In this document: positions 36,426 to 45,229 of the stretch, piece by piece
Layout of the letters: each line of letters starts with the position of its first letter
Numbering within the stretch: the stretch's first letter is position 1
Assembly: GCF_007856155.1 (NCBI RefSeq)
Contig: NZ_CP042266.1
Location: 6,324,001 to 6,388,000 of the forward strand
Direction of reading: 5' to 3'
Length of the DNA stretch: 64,000 nt
Source of the DNA: Streptomyces qinzhouensis
GTDB taxonomy: Bacteria; Actinomycetota; Actinomycetes; Streptomycetales; Streptomycetaceae
Notes under the pieces: generated by a model
Database searches by the model: none
What the model was told of the DNA's origin: nothing
What the model saw: only the letters and a program-made list of their open reading frames with translations
Program-made: the position numbers and the translations under genes

Positions 36426-36995
36426 ATGCGGCTGACCGATTTTCTCTCCGTCGCGGGTGTGCTGCTGTGGGCCGGATACGAGCTGCTGCTGCGCAGCCGC
36501 GCGGACGCGGACTCGGCCGCCTGGCGCGGTGGAGCGGCCGACCGCGGAACCACCCGGCTGCTCCTCGCCGCCTACGCCGCCGCGATTCTCGTCAACGCGG
36601 TGCTCGGCGCCGTCGGCGTGGGCGAACTGCCCGGGTGGCCGCGGTGGGCCGGGATCGCGATGATCGCCGCGGGACTGGCGCTGCGGGCCTGGGGCATGCG
36701 CACCCTCGGCGTTCACTACACCCGTACCCTGCGCACCACCGGCGATCAGCGCCTGATCACGGACGGGCCCTACCGCTTCGTCCGGCACCCGGGCTACTGC
36801 GGCAGCCTGCTGGTCTGGAGCGGCTACTCCCTCGGCCTCGGCAACGGGATCGCCTGGGTCGTGGTGACCGTCCTGCTCCTCGCCGTCTACGGCCGCCGGA
36901 TCGCCGCCGAGGAGCGGATGCTGCTGGCCGCGTTCGGCGCGCAGTACACGGAGTATCAGCGCCGTACGCACAAGCTGGTGCCGTTCCTGTACTGA
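36426..36995 (+). CDS. ICMT-family membrane methyltransferase
   Basis: A 189-residue membrane protein with about five hydrophobic helices and the conserved C-terminal signature of isoprenylcysteine carboxyl methyltransferase-like proteins: 'GPYRFVRHPGYCGSLLVWSG' and 'AAEERMLLAAFGAQYTEYQRRT', which form the SAM site at the membrane. Bacterial members methylate small lipophilic acceptors; the substrate here is unknown. Start 36426 is preferred; an ATG at 36414 gives four more residues. It is followed by an AraC gene on the same strand after 220 bases. Confidence 0.85.
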   Translation: MRLTDFLSVAGVLLWAGYELLLRSRADADSAAWRGGAADRGTTRLLLAAYAAAILVNAVLGAVGVGELPGWPRWAGIAMIAAGLALRAWGMRTLGVHYTRTLRTTGDQRLITDGPYRFVRHPGYCGSLLVWSGYSLGLGNGIAWVVVTVLLLAVYGRRIAAEERMLLAAFGAQYTEYQRRTHKLVPFLY

Positions 36996-37216
36996 CCCGC
37001 CGGGCGCGGTCGGTACCGGCGGCGGGCCGGCGACGCGTCGGCGACGTGTCCTACGGGAGGGCGCTGCCGCGCGCGCTCCCGGCGGTACCCGGCCTCCGGT
37101 CGCCGCCGAGTCGTGCCATGGCACCCTGGATGCCCCGTAAGTGGTTTCGGGCGGGCGGGACGGGACCGTCCGGGGGATGTTTCAAACAGCGCGTACGCAG
37201 GGGGAGGAGAGCTGTC

Positions 37217-38302
37217 ATGTGGTCCTGGGTGTCCCATGACTCCGTCGAGACGGCGGACCGGACCGAGTGGTTCAACGACATGATCGCCCGCACGGTCGCC
37301 CCGCACCGGATGGAGCTCGTCGATCCGGCGACGTTCCATGCCCGTACGGGGGTGCTGGAGCTGGGGCGGGTGTCCGTCGCGTACCACGACTACGGGGCCC
37401 AGCGGTCCTGGCGGACGCCGGAGCTGATCCGGCGGAGCGATCCGGAACACTACTTCCTGGGGCTGCTCACCGGCGGCGGAATGCGGGTCGACCAGGGGCG
37501 GAACGAGGCCCGGCTGACGGCGGGGGACGCGGTGCTCTTCGACACCTCGCACCCCTATTCCGCCGGTACGACGTCCCCCGGCGGCAGCCGGGTGCTGCTG
37601 ATGAGCATTCCGAGGACCGTGGTGAACCTGCCCGCCGACCGTGTCGACGCCGCGCTCGCCCAGGGGTTCGCCGCCCGCGAGGGCATCGGCGCGATCCTGC
37701 GCCGCTTCCTCGGCTCCCTGCGGGAGCACGCGGGCGCCTGCTCACCGCAGGAGCTGGAGTCGCTGGAGCGCAGTACGGTCAGTCTCGCCTCCGCGCTGAT
37801 CGCGCAGCAGCTCGACGCCTGGGAGGCGCTTTCGGCGGAGACCCGGGAGGAGATCCTGCTCCGGCGGGTCCACGCGTTCATCGAGCACCATCTCGACGAT
37901 CCCGGCCTCAGCCCCGAGGCCGTCGCGGCCCATCACCACATCTCCCTCAGGGGTCTCTACAGCCTCTTCAGCGCGGAGGAGGAGAGCGTGGCCGCGCGGA
38001 TTCGCCGACGGCGCCTGGAGCGCTGCCGGGCCGAGCTCGCGGCGTCCCGCCCGCCGCAGCCCATCCGGGCCATCGCCGCCCGCTGGGGCTTCACCAGTGA
38101 TACGGCCTTCAGCCGGACCTTCAAGGCCGCCTACGGCATCAGCCCCCGGGCCTTCCGGCGGCAGGCCGCGGCGCAGCACGGGCAGTTGACCCCGCCGGCC
38201 GAGACCGGGCCGCCCCGGCACCGCCCGCGCCGTCGGGCGCCGGGTGCCGAGAGCGGTTCCGGAGTCCCGTTGCGCACCGTCGGATCCGGCGGCAGAGGAT
38301 GA
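37217..38302 (+). CDS. AraC-family regulator with AraC-binding-like domain
   Basis: A 361-residue regulator. The N-terminal 190 residues form a cupin-like AraC-binding domain ('VLELGRVSVAYHDYGAQRSW', 'GLLTGGGMRVDQGRNEARLTAGDAVLFDTSHPYS'). Two helix-turn-helix units at about residues 228-330 ('LSPEAVAAHHHISLRGLYSLFS', 'AIAARWGFTSDTAFSRTFKAAYGISPRAFRR') bind DNA. The C-terminal 35 residues are Pro/Arg-rich. GGGGGAGGAG precedes the ATG. No target is visible next to it; the ICMT gene upstream is one possibility. Confidence 0.88.
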   Translation: MWSWVSHDSVETADRTEWFNDMIARTVAPHRMELVDPATFHARTGVLELGRVSVAYHDYGAQRSWRTPELIRRSDPEHYFLGLLTGGGMRVDQGRNEARLTAGDAVLFDTSHPYSAGTTSPGGSRVLLMSIPRTVVNLPADRVDAALAQGFAAREGIGAILRRFLGSLREHAGACSPQELESLERSTVSLASALIAQQLDAWEALSAETREEILLRRVHAFIEHHLDDPGLSPEAVAAHHHISLRGLYSLFSAEEESVAARIRRRRLERCRAELAASRPPQPIRAIAARWGFTSDTAFSRTFKAAYGISPRAFRRQAAAQHGQLTPPAETGPPRHRPRRRAPGAESGSGVPLRTVGSGGRG

Positions 38303-38590
38303 GGCGCTGCCCGCATCCTGAAACGGCCTTGCGAGCGGACTGACTTGCCCGTATGACCATCGGTTGAGGAGATTCAGCCGGACACGCCATATTGATGGTA
38401 ATCAGGGGGTAAAAGGGCAGGTCCCCGACGGTGTGGCCGCGGTGATAGCATGCCCGAATCCGCGATCATGAATCTCACAACTCGGGCCGAATGCTGCGTA
38501 GTTGACGCGGACGCCAGGCGGCCGGGTTGCGGACCCTCTACGAGGTGCTTCCGTCAATGTGTTCAGGTCATGCGTCGGGAAAGGTTTGTC

Positions 38591-39772
38591 GTGAATCAAG
38601 ACGCACTTACGTGGTGCCTGGCCGCCGTGGCGGCGATAGCCGTCGCCGCGGTCGTGCTGCTCATCGGCCGCAACAGAGCCCTGGGAGTGAGGAAACGTGA
38701 GTCCGAGGCCGCCCTGCGGCAGCAGATACGGACGGCCGAAGGTCAACTGGCGGTAGCGCAGGCCGAGCTGCGACGGCTCCATGACGAGCACGACACCACG
38801 GTGCGAGAGGCCGAGGAGTCCTCGGAGGACAGTACCAAAGCGGTGCTCAAGGGCGCGGCGCGCTTTCTCCAGTCCCTCGCGGCGGAGCAGATGGCCCTGC
38901 TGGAGGAGGTTCAGCGGAAATACGGTGGCCATTCCGTGCTGGGCGACCTCCTCGAAGTGAACCACGCGAACGCCCAGATGGCCCGCAAGGCGCAGGGCAT
39001 CGCCGTGATGTGCGGTGCGCCCATCGGCCGCCGCAGCCGGCCCGCGAGCGTTTACGACGTGGTGCGCAGCGCGCAGGGGCAGATCCGCAACTTCCGGCGG
39101 GTCGAGATCATGCAGCAGACCGGATTCGCCCTGAAGGCCTCGGCGGTATCCTCCGTCGCCCTCGCCGTCGCCGAACTCCTCGACAACGCCGCGAGCTTCT
39201 CGCAGAGCGACGCGCCGATTGAAGTGACGTTCCAGCACATTCAGAACAACCTCTGCATCGTCATCGACGACGCGGGCGTCAGCATGAACGACGAGGAGCG
39301 GCAGAAGGCGACCGCGCTGCTGTCCGGGGACGTCCGCCCCCGTCTTTCGCACCTGGGCAACCAGCCCAAGTTCGGTTTCCCCGTGATCGGCCTGCTGGCC
39401 CGTCAGTACGGGTTCAAGGTCGATGTCACCGGGATCTCCCGCTACGGCGGCGTCCGCGCCGTCGTCCTGCTCCCCGAGGAGCTGTGGACCATGGAGGAGA
39501 CGCCGCCGGTGGCCGAGGCCCCGGTGATGGACATCCGGCAGGCCGAGGGACGGGCGCAGCACAGCGGGCGCACCGTGCACGGGCTGCCCAAGCGCGGATC
39601 CCGCAAGAAGCCGCTCGGGGACGCCGGTGCCCGTGACGCCGTCCGGCCCGCGCCGCGCGGCTCCGACGAGGCCGCCCGTGCCACCGGCCGCAGCCTGGGC
39701 GCGTTCCAGCGCGGCGCCATATCCGGCCGCAACCTCGACACCCCGGCATTCGAAGGGGCGGAAGACACATGA
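38591..39772 (+). CDS. cvnA: CvnA, conservon sensor-kinase-like protein
   Basis: A 393-residue membrane-tethered protein: one N-terminal transmembrane helix (about 7-26), a coiled coil (about 35-75), then a histidine-kinase-like ATPase domain with 'VAELLDNAASFSQSDAPIEV' (N box) and 'GFPVIGLLARQYGFKV'. No clear phosphorylated histidine. The C-terminal 90 residues are Arg/Pro-rich. Conservon proteins form a membrane complex likened to a G-protein system. The GTG at 38591 follows GGGAAAGG; an ATG at 38570 is an alternative. It overlaps cvnB in ATGA. Confidence 0.9.
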   Translation: MNQDALTWCLAAVAAIAVAAVVLLIGRNRALGVRKRESEAALRQQIRTAEGQLAVAQAELRRLHDEHDTTVREAEESSEDSTKAVLKGAARFLQSLAAEQMALLEEVQRKYGGHSVLGDLLEVNHANAQMARKAQGIAVMCGAPIGRRSRPASVYDVVRSAQGQIRNFRRVEIMQQTGFALKASAVSSVALAVAELLDNAASFSQSDAPIEVTFQHIQNNLCIVIDDAGVSMNDEERQKATALLSGDVRPRLSHLGNQPKFGFPVIGLLARQYGFKVDVTGISRYGGVRAVVLLPEELWTMEETPPVAEAPVMDIRQAEGRAQHSGRTVHGLPKRGSRKKPLGDAGARDAVRPAPRGSDEAARATGRSLGAFQRGAISGRNLDTPAFEGAEDT

Positions 39773-40608
39773 CCTCTGATCTGTCGTGGATGCTGGAGGA
39801 CATCGTTCGTAACGTGCCCAAGGCGCGGCACGCCGTCCTGCTGTCGGCCGACGGGCTGCCCCGCGGGGCCACGGAGGGCCTGCCGGCGAAGGACGTCCGT
39901 ACCATCTCGGCGGCCATGGCGGGGATGCAGTCGCTCAGCCGGGCCATCGCCCACTTCGCCGGTGAGGCGGACGAACGGCGGTGGAGCCAGACGATCATCG
40001 AGTTCTCCCACGGGTGGATCTTCCTGATCGGTGCGGGCCAGGGGGCCTATCTGGCCGCCGCCGCGGCACCCGAGGTCGATATGCAGCAGATCTCCTTCCG
40101 GATGCACCGGCTCGTCGCCCGGCTCGGCGACAATCTCACCTCGCCGCCCCGGGTCGAAGCGGGCCGGGCGGGTGCCGGGGACCCGGTCCGGGACCGGCAG
40201 CCGGACTCGTTCCCCGGCGGATTCACGCTGACCGCGCTCGACGAGGCCGTCGCCGATGTCCAGGGTGCCCGGCACGCGGTCCTGCTGGGCGCCGACGGAC
40301 TGCCCCGCGGTGCGACCTCCGGCCTCGGCCGGGATCTGGCGGACACCATCTCCGCCGCGATGACCGGGATCAACGCCTACAGCCGGGTCACGGCTCCGTT
40401 CGCCGGCGACCTGCCGGAGGCCGAATGGCGGCAGACCGTCATCGAGTTCGAACACGGCTGGATCTTCCTGATCGCGGCCGGTAACGGCACCTTCCTCGCC
40501 GCGGCGGCCGACCGGGACGCCGATATCGAGGAGTTCAGCACCCGGCTGCACGCCGTGGCGCCACGGCTGAGCGCCGAGCCGGTACGGGCGGGGGGAGCCG
40601 ATGCATGA
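39769..40608 (+). CDS. cvnB: CvnB, tandem roadblock/LC7 protein
   Basis: A 279-residue protein made of two roadblock/LC7 domains, about residues 1-125 and 155-275, with matching landmarks in each: 'ARHAVLLSADGLPRGAT' and 'ARHAVLLGADGLPRGAT', 'TIIEFSHGWIFLIGAG' and 'TVIEFEHGWIFLIAAG'. Ordinary CvnB proteins have one such domain of about 140 residues and act on the CvnD GTPase. The two copies have diverged but share long identical runs, which points to an in-gene duplication. Overlaps cvnA and cvnC. Confidence 0.92.
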   Translation: MTSDLSWMLEDIVRNVPKARHAVLLSADGLPRGATEGLPAKDVRTISAAMAGMQSLSRAIAHFAGEADERRWSQTIIEFSHGWIFLIGAGQGAYLAAAAAPEVDMQQISFRMHRLVARLGDNLTSPPRVEAGRAGAGDPVRDRQPDSFPGGFTLTALDEAVADVQGARHAVLLGADGLPRGATSGLGRDLADTISAAMTGINAYSRVTAPFAGDLPEAEWRQTVIEFEHGWIFLIAAGNGTFLAAAADRDADIEEFSTRLHAVAPRLSAEPVRAGGADA

Positions 40609-40984
40609 CGATCCGGAGCACGAGCTGGAACTGACGTCCTCGCTGGTCCCCCTCTTCGTCATCACCAACGGATGGACCCTGCCGCCGGACCACGAGTACG
40701 AACGCACCGCCCTCGTCTGTGCCCAGCCCGGTGCCGTGACCGCGGTACGGACCCTGTCCCCGGAAGCACGCATCGTGCTGGACCTGGTCGCCGAGGGCTT
40801 CCTGTCCGTCGCCGAGGTGGCGGGCCATACGCATCTGCCGCTCGGCATCGTGCGGATTCTGCTGGCGCAGTTGGAGGACGGCGGTCTCATCCTGGTGAGG
40901 CAGCCGGTCCCGAGCGCCGAACGTGTCGACAGAGAACTGCTCAGCGCCGTGCTCGATGGCCTGAAATCCCGATTCGGAGCGTGA
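40601..40984 (+). CDS. cvnC: CvnC, DUF742 protein
   Basis: A 127-residue DUF742 protein. The core is a winged-helix-like fold ('LSPEARIVLDLVAEGFLSVAEVAGHTHLPLGIVRILLAQLEDGGLILV'); the N-terminal 'LVPLFVITNGWTLPP' is the family signature. DUF742 proteins are the third member of every conservon and bind within the CvnA-D complex. It overlaps cvnB by eight bases and is four bases from cvnD. Confidence 0.92.
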   Translation: MHDDPEHELELTSSLVPLFVITNGWTLPPDHEYERTALVCAQPGAVTAVRTLSPEARIVLDLVAEGFLSVAEVAGHTHLPLGIVRILLAQLEDGGLILVRQPVPSAERVDRELLSAVLDGLKSRFGA

Positions 40985-40987
40985 TAC

Positions 40988-41548
40988 GTGTACCTGGATC
41001 CAGGCGTCTCCACCGCGGTGAAGATCCTTGTGGTGGGACACTTCGGGGTCGGCAAGACCACCTGCATCGGCAGCATCTCCGAGATCGAGCCCCTCCAGAC
41101 CGAGGAGGAGATCACCGAGGCCAGCGAGGGCTTCGACGATCTGTCGAGCACCCCCGACAAGACGACCACCACCGTCGCCATGGACTTCGGCCGGCTCACC
41201 CTCAGCGACCAGGTGGTGCTCTACCTCTTCGGGACCCCCGGGCAGGAACGCTTCAAGGAGATGTGGGAGGAGCTGTCCCGGGGGGCTCTGGGGGCGCTCG
41301 TCCTCGTCGACCCCGAGCGGCTCTCCGAGTCCTTCCCGGTCCTGGACCTGGTCGAGGGCTTCGGGCTGACGTACGCGATCGGCGTCAACCACTTCCAGGC
41401 CCACCCGGCCTATCCGCTCGAAGAGGTGCGCGAGGCCCTGAACCTCAGCGCGGACACGCCCGTCGTCGCCTGCGACGTCCGGGACCAGCGCTCGTCCGCC
41501 CAGGCCCTCATCACCCTCGTGAACCACCTACTCTCACTTCTCGACTAG
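40988..41548 (+). CDS. cvnD: CvnD, conservon GTP-binding protein
   Basis: A 186-residue small GTPase-like protein (MglA-type). Walker A 'GHFGVGKTT' spans residues 17-25; switch II reads 'FGTPGQERF' (about 81-89). The usual NKxD base-recognition motif is 'GVNHF', as in other conservon GTPases. It switches between GDP and GTP in the CvnA-D complex. The GTG at 40988 follows the cvnC stop by three bases. Confidence 0.92.
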   Translation: MYLDPGVSTAVKILVVGHFGVGKTTCIGSISEIEPLQTEEEITEASEGFDDLSSTPDKTTTTVAMDFGRLTLSDQVVLYLFGTPGQERFKEMWEELSRGALGALVLVDPERLSESFPVLDLVEGFGLTYAIGVNHFQAHPAYPLEEVREALNLSADTPVVACDVRDQRSSAQALITLVNHLLSLLD

Positions 41549-41558
41549 GAGACTCCGC

Positions 41559-42914
41559 ATGCAGCAGCTCCCCGACTCAGGGATACCCGCCGGCTGCCCC
41601 GCGCACGGCGGCAACGTCTCGCTCTACGGGCCCGCCTTCGGCTCCGACCCCGAGGGCCACTACGCCTCCCTGCGCGCGTTCGGGCCCAGTGCCCCCGTCG
41701 ACATCGCCCCGGGCGTCGAGGTCGAGCTGGTCACGAACTACGACGCCGCTCTCTACATCCTCCAGAACCCGGCCACCTTCGTCCGGGACGCCCGCCGCTG
41801 GAACGCCGTCCACGAGGGGCGCCTGCCCGAGGACAGCCCGGCGCTGCCGATGATGGCGTACCGTCCCAATACGCTGTTCACCGACGGCGCGGCGCACGCC
41901 CGGCTGCGGCAGGCCGTCACGGACAGTCTGGCCACCGTCAACGAGCTCCACCTCGTCCGGCAGACACAGCAGTCCGCCGCCTATCTGATCGGGCAGTTCG
42001 GCTCCGCGCCCGAAGGGCAGGCCGAGCTGATGGCCGACTACGCGCAGCCGCTGCCCCTGCTGGTCTTCAGCGATCTGTTCGGCTGCCCGCCCGAGATCGG
42101 CGACCGGGTCATCTCCGGTGTCACCGGCATCTTCAGCGGTACCCCGAACGCCGACCACATCCTCGGCGGGGCGATCACCGAGCTCATCGACCTCAAGCGG
42201 CGTCAGCCCGGTGAGGACCTCACCACCCGGCTGATGAACCACCCCGCCCGGCTGACCGACGAGGAAGTGCTGCACCAGCTCGTGGTGCTGCTGTCCGGCG
42301 GTACGGCACCGCTGGCGGCGGCCATCGGCACCAGCACCGCGCTGTATCTGGGCGAGTCCTGGCAGGCCGGCCTGCCGGTCGAGGACGCGGTCTCCCACAC
42401 CCTGTGGAACTACGCGCCGATCGCCAACTACGCGACGCACTTCCCGATCCACGATGTCGAGATCGGCAACCGGACCGTCCGGGCCAACGACCCGATCACG
42501 ATCTCCTTCGCGGCGGCCAACACCGATCCGCGGCTGACCGCCCACCGGGAACAGCTCAGCGCCAAGGCCCATCTGGCGTTCGGCGCGGGCCCGCACACCT
42601 GCCCCGCCAAGGACCCGGCGTTCATGATCACGGTGGCCGCGGTGGAGTCGCTGCTGAACGGGCTGCCCGATGTCGAGGTGCGCGTTCCGTTCAAGGACCT
42701 CAACTGGGCGTCGTCGCCCTGGACCCGCACGCTGCTGGGCCTCCCGATCCGCTTCACCCCGCGGGCCGCGGCGCCGCCGCGGACCGAGCCCGCGCACGCC
42801 GTATCCCGTCCGCACGCCGCCGCGCCGCGGTCCGGCACCCCGCAAGGCACAGCGCGCCAGCATTCGAAAGCAGGCCTTTTCAGCCGATTCCTCGCATGGA
42901 CCAGGGGTGAGTGA
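41559..42914 (+). CDS. Conservon cytochrome P450, CYP157-like, lacking ExxR
   Basis: A 451-residue P450 with AGGAGA ahead of the ATG, 10 bases after cvnD. The heme loop is present ('FGAGPHTCPAKDPAF', cysteine about residue 348). The K-helix ExxR is missing: the equivalent segment reads 'SHTLWNYAP', like the E-Q-S-L-W variant described for CYP157 enzymes. The I-helix acid-alcohol pair is also atypical ('LSGGTAPLAAAIG'). The last 65 residues are an unusual Pro/Ala/Arg-rich tail. Conservon P450s come in CYP157/CYP156 pairs; this is the first member. Confidence 0.9.
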   Translation: MQQLPDSGIPAGCPAHGGNVSLYGPAFGSDPEGHYASLRAFGPSAPVDIAPGVEVELVTNYDAALYILQNPATFVRDARRWNAVHEGRLPEDSPALPMMAYRPNTLFTDGAAHARLRQAVTDSLATVNELHLVRQTQQSAAYLIGQFGSAPEGQAELMADYAQPLPLLVFSDLFGCPPEIGDRVISGVTGIFSGTPNADHILGGAITELIDLKRRQPGEDLTTRLMNHPARLTDEEVLHQLVVLLSGGTAPLAAAIGTSTALYLGESWQAGLPVEDAVSHTLWNYAPIANYATHFPIHDVEIGNRTVRANDPITISFAAANTDPRLTAHREQLSAKAHLAFGAGPHTCPAKDPAFMITVAAVESLLNGLPDVEVRVPFKDLNWASSPWTRTLLGLPIRFTPRAAAPPRTEPAHAVSRPHAAAPRSGTPQGTARQHSKAGLFSRFLAWTRGE

Positions 42915-42927
42915 CATAAGTAACGTC

Positions 42928-42973
42928 AAGTAGTCCCTTGCTTGCGGATGGTTTTTGGTCAGCAAGGGTACTT
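42928..42973. terminator. Hairpin between the two conservon P450 genes
   Basis: AAGTAGTCCCTTGCT pairs with AGCAAGGGTACTT with a two-base bulge, around an 18-base loop. It lies in an unusually AT-rich 90-base gap after the first P450 stop. The second P450 gene begins 35 bases further on. It may attenuate or process the transcript between the two genes rather than end it. Confidence 0.45.
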
Positions 42974-43007
42974 ATGGCGGCTGACCCTGCAGAAAGGATC
43001 CTCCACC

Positions 43008-44258
43008 GTGAAGGCCTGCCCCCCTTCTCCGGTCAGCCGCCGTACAGCCGTCACTTTGTTCTCCCGACTACGGACGGCGAAGGGGCAGAGCAACCCCTTT
43101 CCGATCTACACGGATCTCGGTTCGCTGGGGCCTGTTTTCCCAGCTCCGTGGGGTGGCCACCTGGTCACCGGGTTCGATCTCTGTGACGAAGTGCTGCGTA
43201 ACCGCGCCTGGCTGGAACCCGACCGTAGCTGGCGCCGTCGCCAGGGCGGTGGTACCCGCTGGGACACTCCCTCGTCGACGGAGATGGGTTACACCCTGCT
43301 GGTGCTCAACCCGCCGGACCACACCCGGATGCGCCGTGTCTTCGGTTCCTTCGACCGCACGACGATCGGGCGGATCGGCGAGACCGTGGAGGGCGTCACC
43401 GGCCGGCTGCTCGACTCCGTCACCGACCGGGTGCACGGCGGCGGCGAAGCCGATCTGGTCGACCTGGTCTGCGAGGAACTGCCGGTCTGCACCATCGGCG
43501 CCTGGCTCGGCCTTCCCGACGCCGACCTGCCGCGGCTGCGGACGCTCACCCACGACCAGGTCTTCACCCAGGAACTGCTCCCGTCCGCACGTCAGCTGGC
43601 GCTCTCCGACGCGGCCACCCCCGAACTGCGGGCCTACTTCAGGAACATCGTCCGGGAGCGGCGGGCCCGCCCAGGGGACGACCCCATATCGCGCTGGATA
43701 GCCACCTGGGACACCACGGAGACCGATCCCGACCGGTCCGACGAAGCGGTCTACTTCCTGACGCTGTCGGTCTTCCTCGCCGCCCTGGAGACCACCTCCT
43801 CCCTGCTGTCCACCACGGTCCGGCTCCTCCTCGAACACCCCGAATGGTGGGACCGGCTCGCGGCCGAGCCCGAACTGGCGGCCGGCTTCGTCGAGGAGAC
43901 CCTCCGCTACGACCCGCCCACCCCGGTGGTCACCCGGGTCGCGCACGAGGACATGCTCCTCGGGGGCATCGAGATGCGCCGGGACGAGGTGGTCCACCTG
44001 ATGCTCGCGACGGCCAACCGCGATCCCGCGCGGCACCGGGATCCGCACCGGTTCGATCCGCTGCGCCCGCCGGGCCACCTCGCCTTCGGGGGCGGCATCC
44101 ACTACTGCCTGGGAGCGCCGCTGGCCCGCCTGGAAGCACAGACCGTGCTCCGTCAACTCACCCAGCGCCTGCCCCGCCTCGCCCTCGCGCGCCGCCCTAC
44201 GTGGGCGCCGAGGGTGGCGTTCCGGCGCCTGCTGAATCTGGATGTCGCCGTCGCATGA
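43008..44258 (+). CDS. Conservon cytochrome P450, CYP156-like
   Basis: A 416-residue P450 with all usual motifs: I-helix 'LAALETTSS', ExxR in 'VEETLRYDPP', heme loop 'FGGGIHYCLGAPLARLE' with cysteine near residue 365. It is the normal partner of the ExxR-less P450 in conservons. The GTG at 43008 is chosen for GAAAGGA about 10 bases upstream; the frame is open 66 bases further but through the intergenic hairpin. It overlaps the hydratase gene in ATGA. Confidence 0.87.
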   Translation: MKACPPSPVSRRTAVTLFSRLRTAKGQSNPFPIYTDLGSLGPVFPAPWGGHLVTGFDLCDEVLRNRAWLEPDRSWRRRQGGGTRWDTPSSTEMGYTLLVLNPPDHTRMRRVFGSFDRTTIGRIGETVEGVTGRLLDSVTDRVHGGGEADLVDLVCEELPVCTIGAWLGLPDADLPRLRTLTHDQVFTQELLPSARQLALSDAATPELRAYFRNIVRERRARPGDDPISRWIATWDTTETDPDRSDEAVYFLTLSVFLAALETTSSLLSTTVRLLLEHPEWWDRLAAEPELAAGFVEETLRYDPPTPVVTRVAHEDMLLGGIEMRRDEVVHLMLATANRDPARHRDPHRFDPLRPPGHLAFGGGIHYCLGAPLARLEAQTVLRQLTQRLPRLALARRPTWAPRVAFRRLLNLDVAVA

Positions 44259-45031
44259 CCATCATCAGTCCCATGAGCGCTACGAATCACCCGCCGGTCC
44301 TCCCGATGCCGGCCGTCCTGGAGGACGGGCCGGTCCTCCGGGTCGACCTCAACCCCACGGGCGGCGAGAGCATCCTCGGGGTGGCCGCGCTCGACAGCCT
44401 CATAGCCCTGTTCGACACCCTCCACGACCGGCCCGGTATCCGTGCCGTCGTCCTGTCGTCGTCGGGCGAGGACTTCTGTCTGGGCGGAGACCGGCGGGAG
44501 TACCGGGCCGCCCTGGACACGGACGCCACCGGGACGTCCCTGCGCCGCATCCTGGACCGCGGCCACCGGCTCTGCCAGGCGCTGGAGAGCAGCCATACGG
44601 TGACGATCGCGCGTCTGCACGGCAAGGTCGTCGGCCAGGGGCTCGCCGTCGCCTCGTTCTGCGATCTGCGCGTCGCGGCCGACACCACCTCTTTCCGGCT
44701 GCCCGAGCTGGGTCTCGGCATGCCGCCCGCCTGGGGCGGCGTCCTCGGCCGGCTGATCTCGGAGGCGGGCGCGGCCCGGATCCGTGAACTCATGCTCACC
44801 AGCGAGACCTTCGACGCCCCGGCCGCCCAGCGGCTCGGCCTGCTGCACAAGATCGCGCCGCAGGACGGACTGGACCGTGCGGTGTCCGACTGGACCCGGC
44901 CCATCTCCCGTCGCTCCGCCGAGGCTCTCACCCTCACCAAGCGGATGTTCGCCGGGTACGCGAGGGCCGACCGGACGGCCGATGTGGGGCTGCTGGACGC
45001 CCATCTCATGGCCGCGCAGCTCCGGCGGTAG
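44255..45031 (+). CDS. Enoyl-CoA hydratase/isomerase-family protein
   Basis: A 258-residue crotonase-fold protein: 'PGIRAVVLSSSGEDFCLGGDRREYR' forms the first oxyanion-hole strand, 'LHGKVVGQGLAVASFCDLRVAAD' the second, with 'LPELGLGMPPAWGGVLGRLI' after it. The catalytic glutamates of true hydratases are not obvious (the 'PELGLG' Glu is present, the second is not certain), so the reaction may differ. ATG at 44255 overlaps the P450; a second ATG at 44273 could be used. It seems to be the last gene of the conservon operon, before a strong hairpin. Confidence 0.8.
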   Translation: MTIISPMSATNHPPVLPMPAVLEDGPVLRVDLNPTGGESILGVAALDSLIALFDTLHDRPGIRAVVLSSSGEDFCLGGDRREYRAALDTDATGTSLRRILDRGHRLCQALESSHTVTIARLHGKVVGQGLAVASFCDLRVAADTTSFRLPELGLGMPPAWGGVLGRLISEAGAARIRELMLTSETFDAPAAQRLGLLHKIAPQDGLDRAVSDWTRPISRRSAEALTLTKRMFAGYARADRTADVGLLDAHLMAAQLRR

Positions 45032-45039
45032 GAAGCGGT

Positions 45040-45074
45040 GGTGCGGGGGCGGGGCGCGGCCCTGCCCCCGCACC
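45040..45074. terminator. Hairpin terminator after the conservon operon
   Basis: GGTGCGGGGGC and GCCCCCGCACC form a perfect 11-bp stem around a 13-base GC-rich loop, starting 9 bases after the hydratase stop. Confidence 0.8.
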
Positions 45075-45229
45075 GGCCGCGGTTCTCGGGCCACCGGGCC
45101 CGGGCCCGGGGCCACGCCCCCGGTCTTCGGGCGCCGTGCGCCACGAACCCGTACCCGAGCGGTATCGCGCAGGTCGGAGCCCCGTAGAGTGCGTCCCCGA
45201 TGCCCTTCCGGACTCCGAGGTGCCGCACC

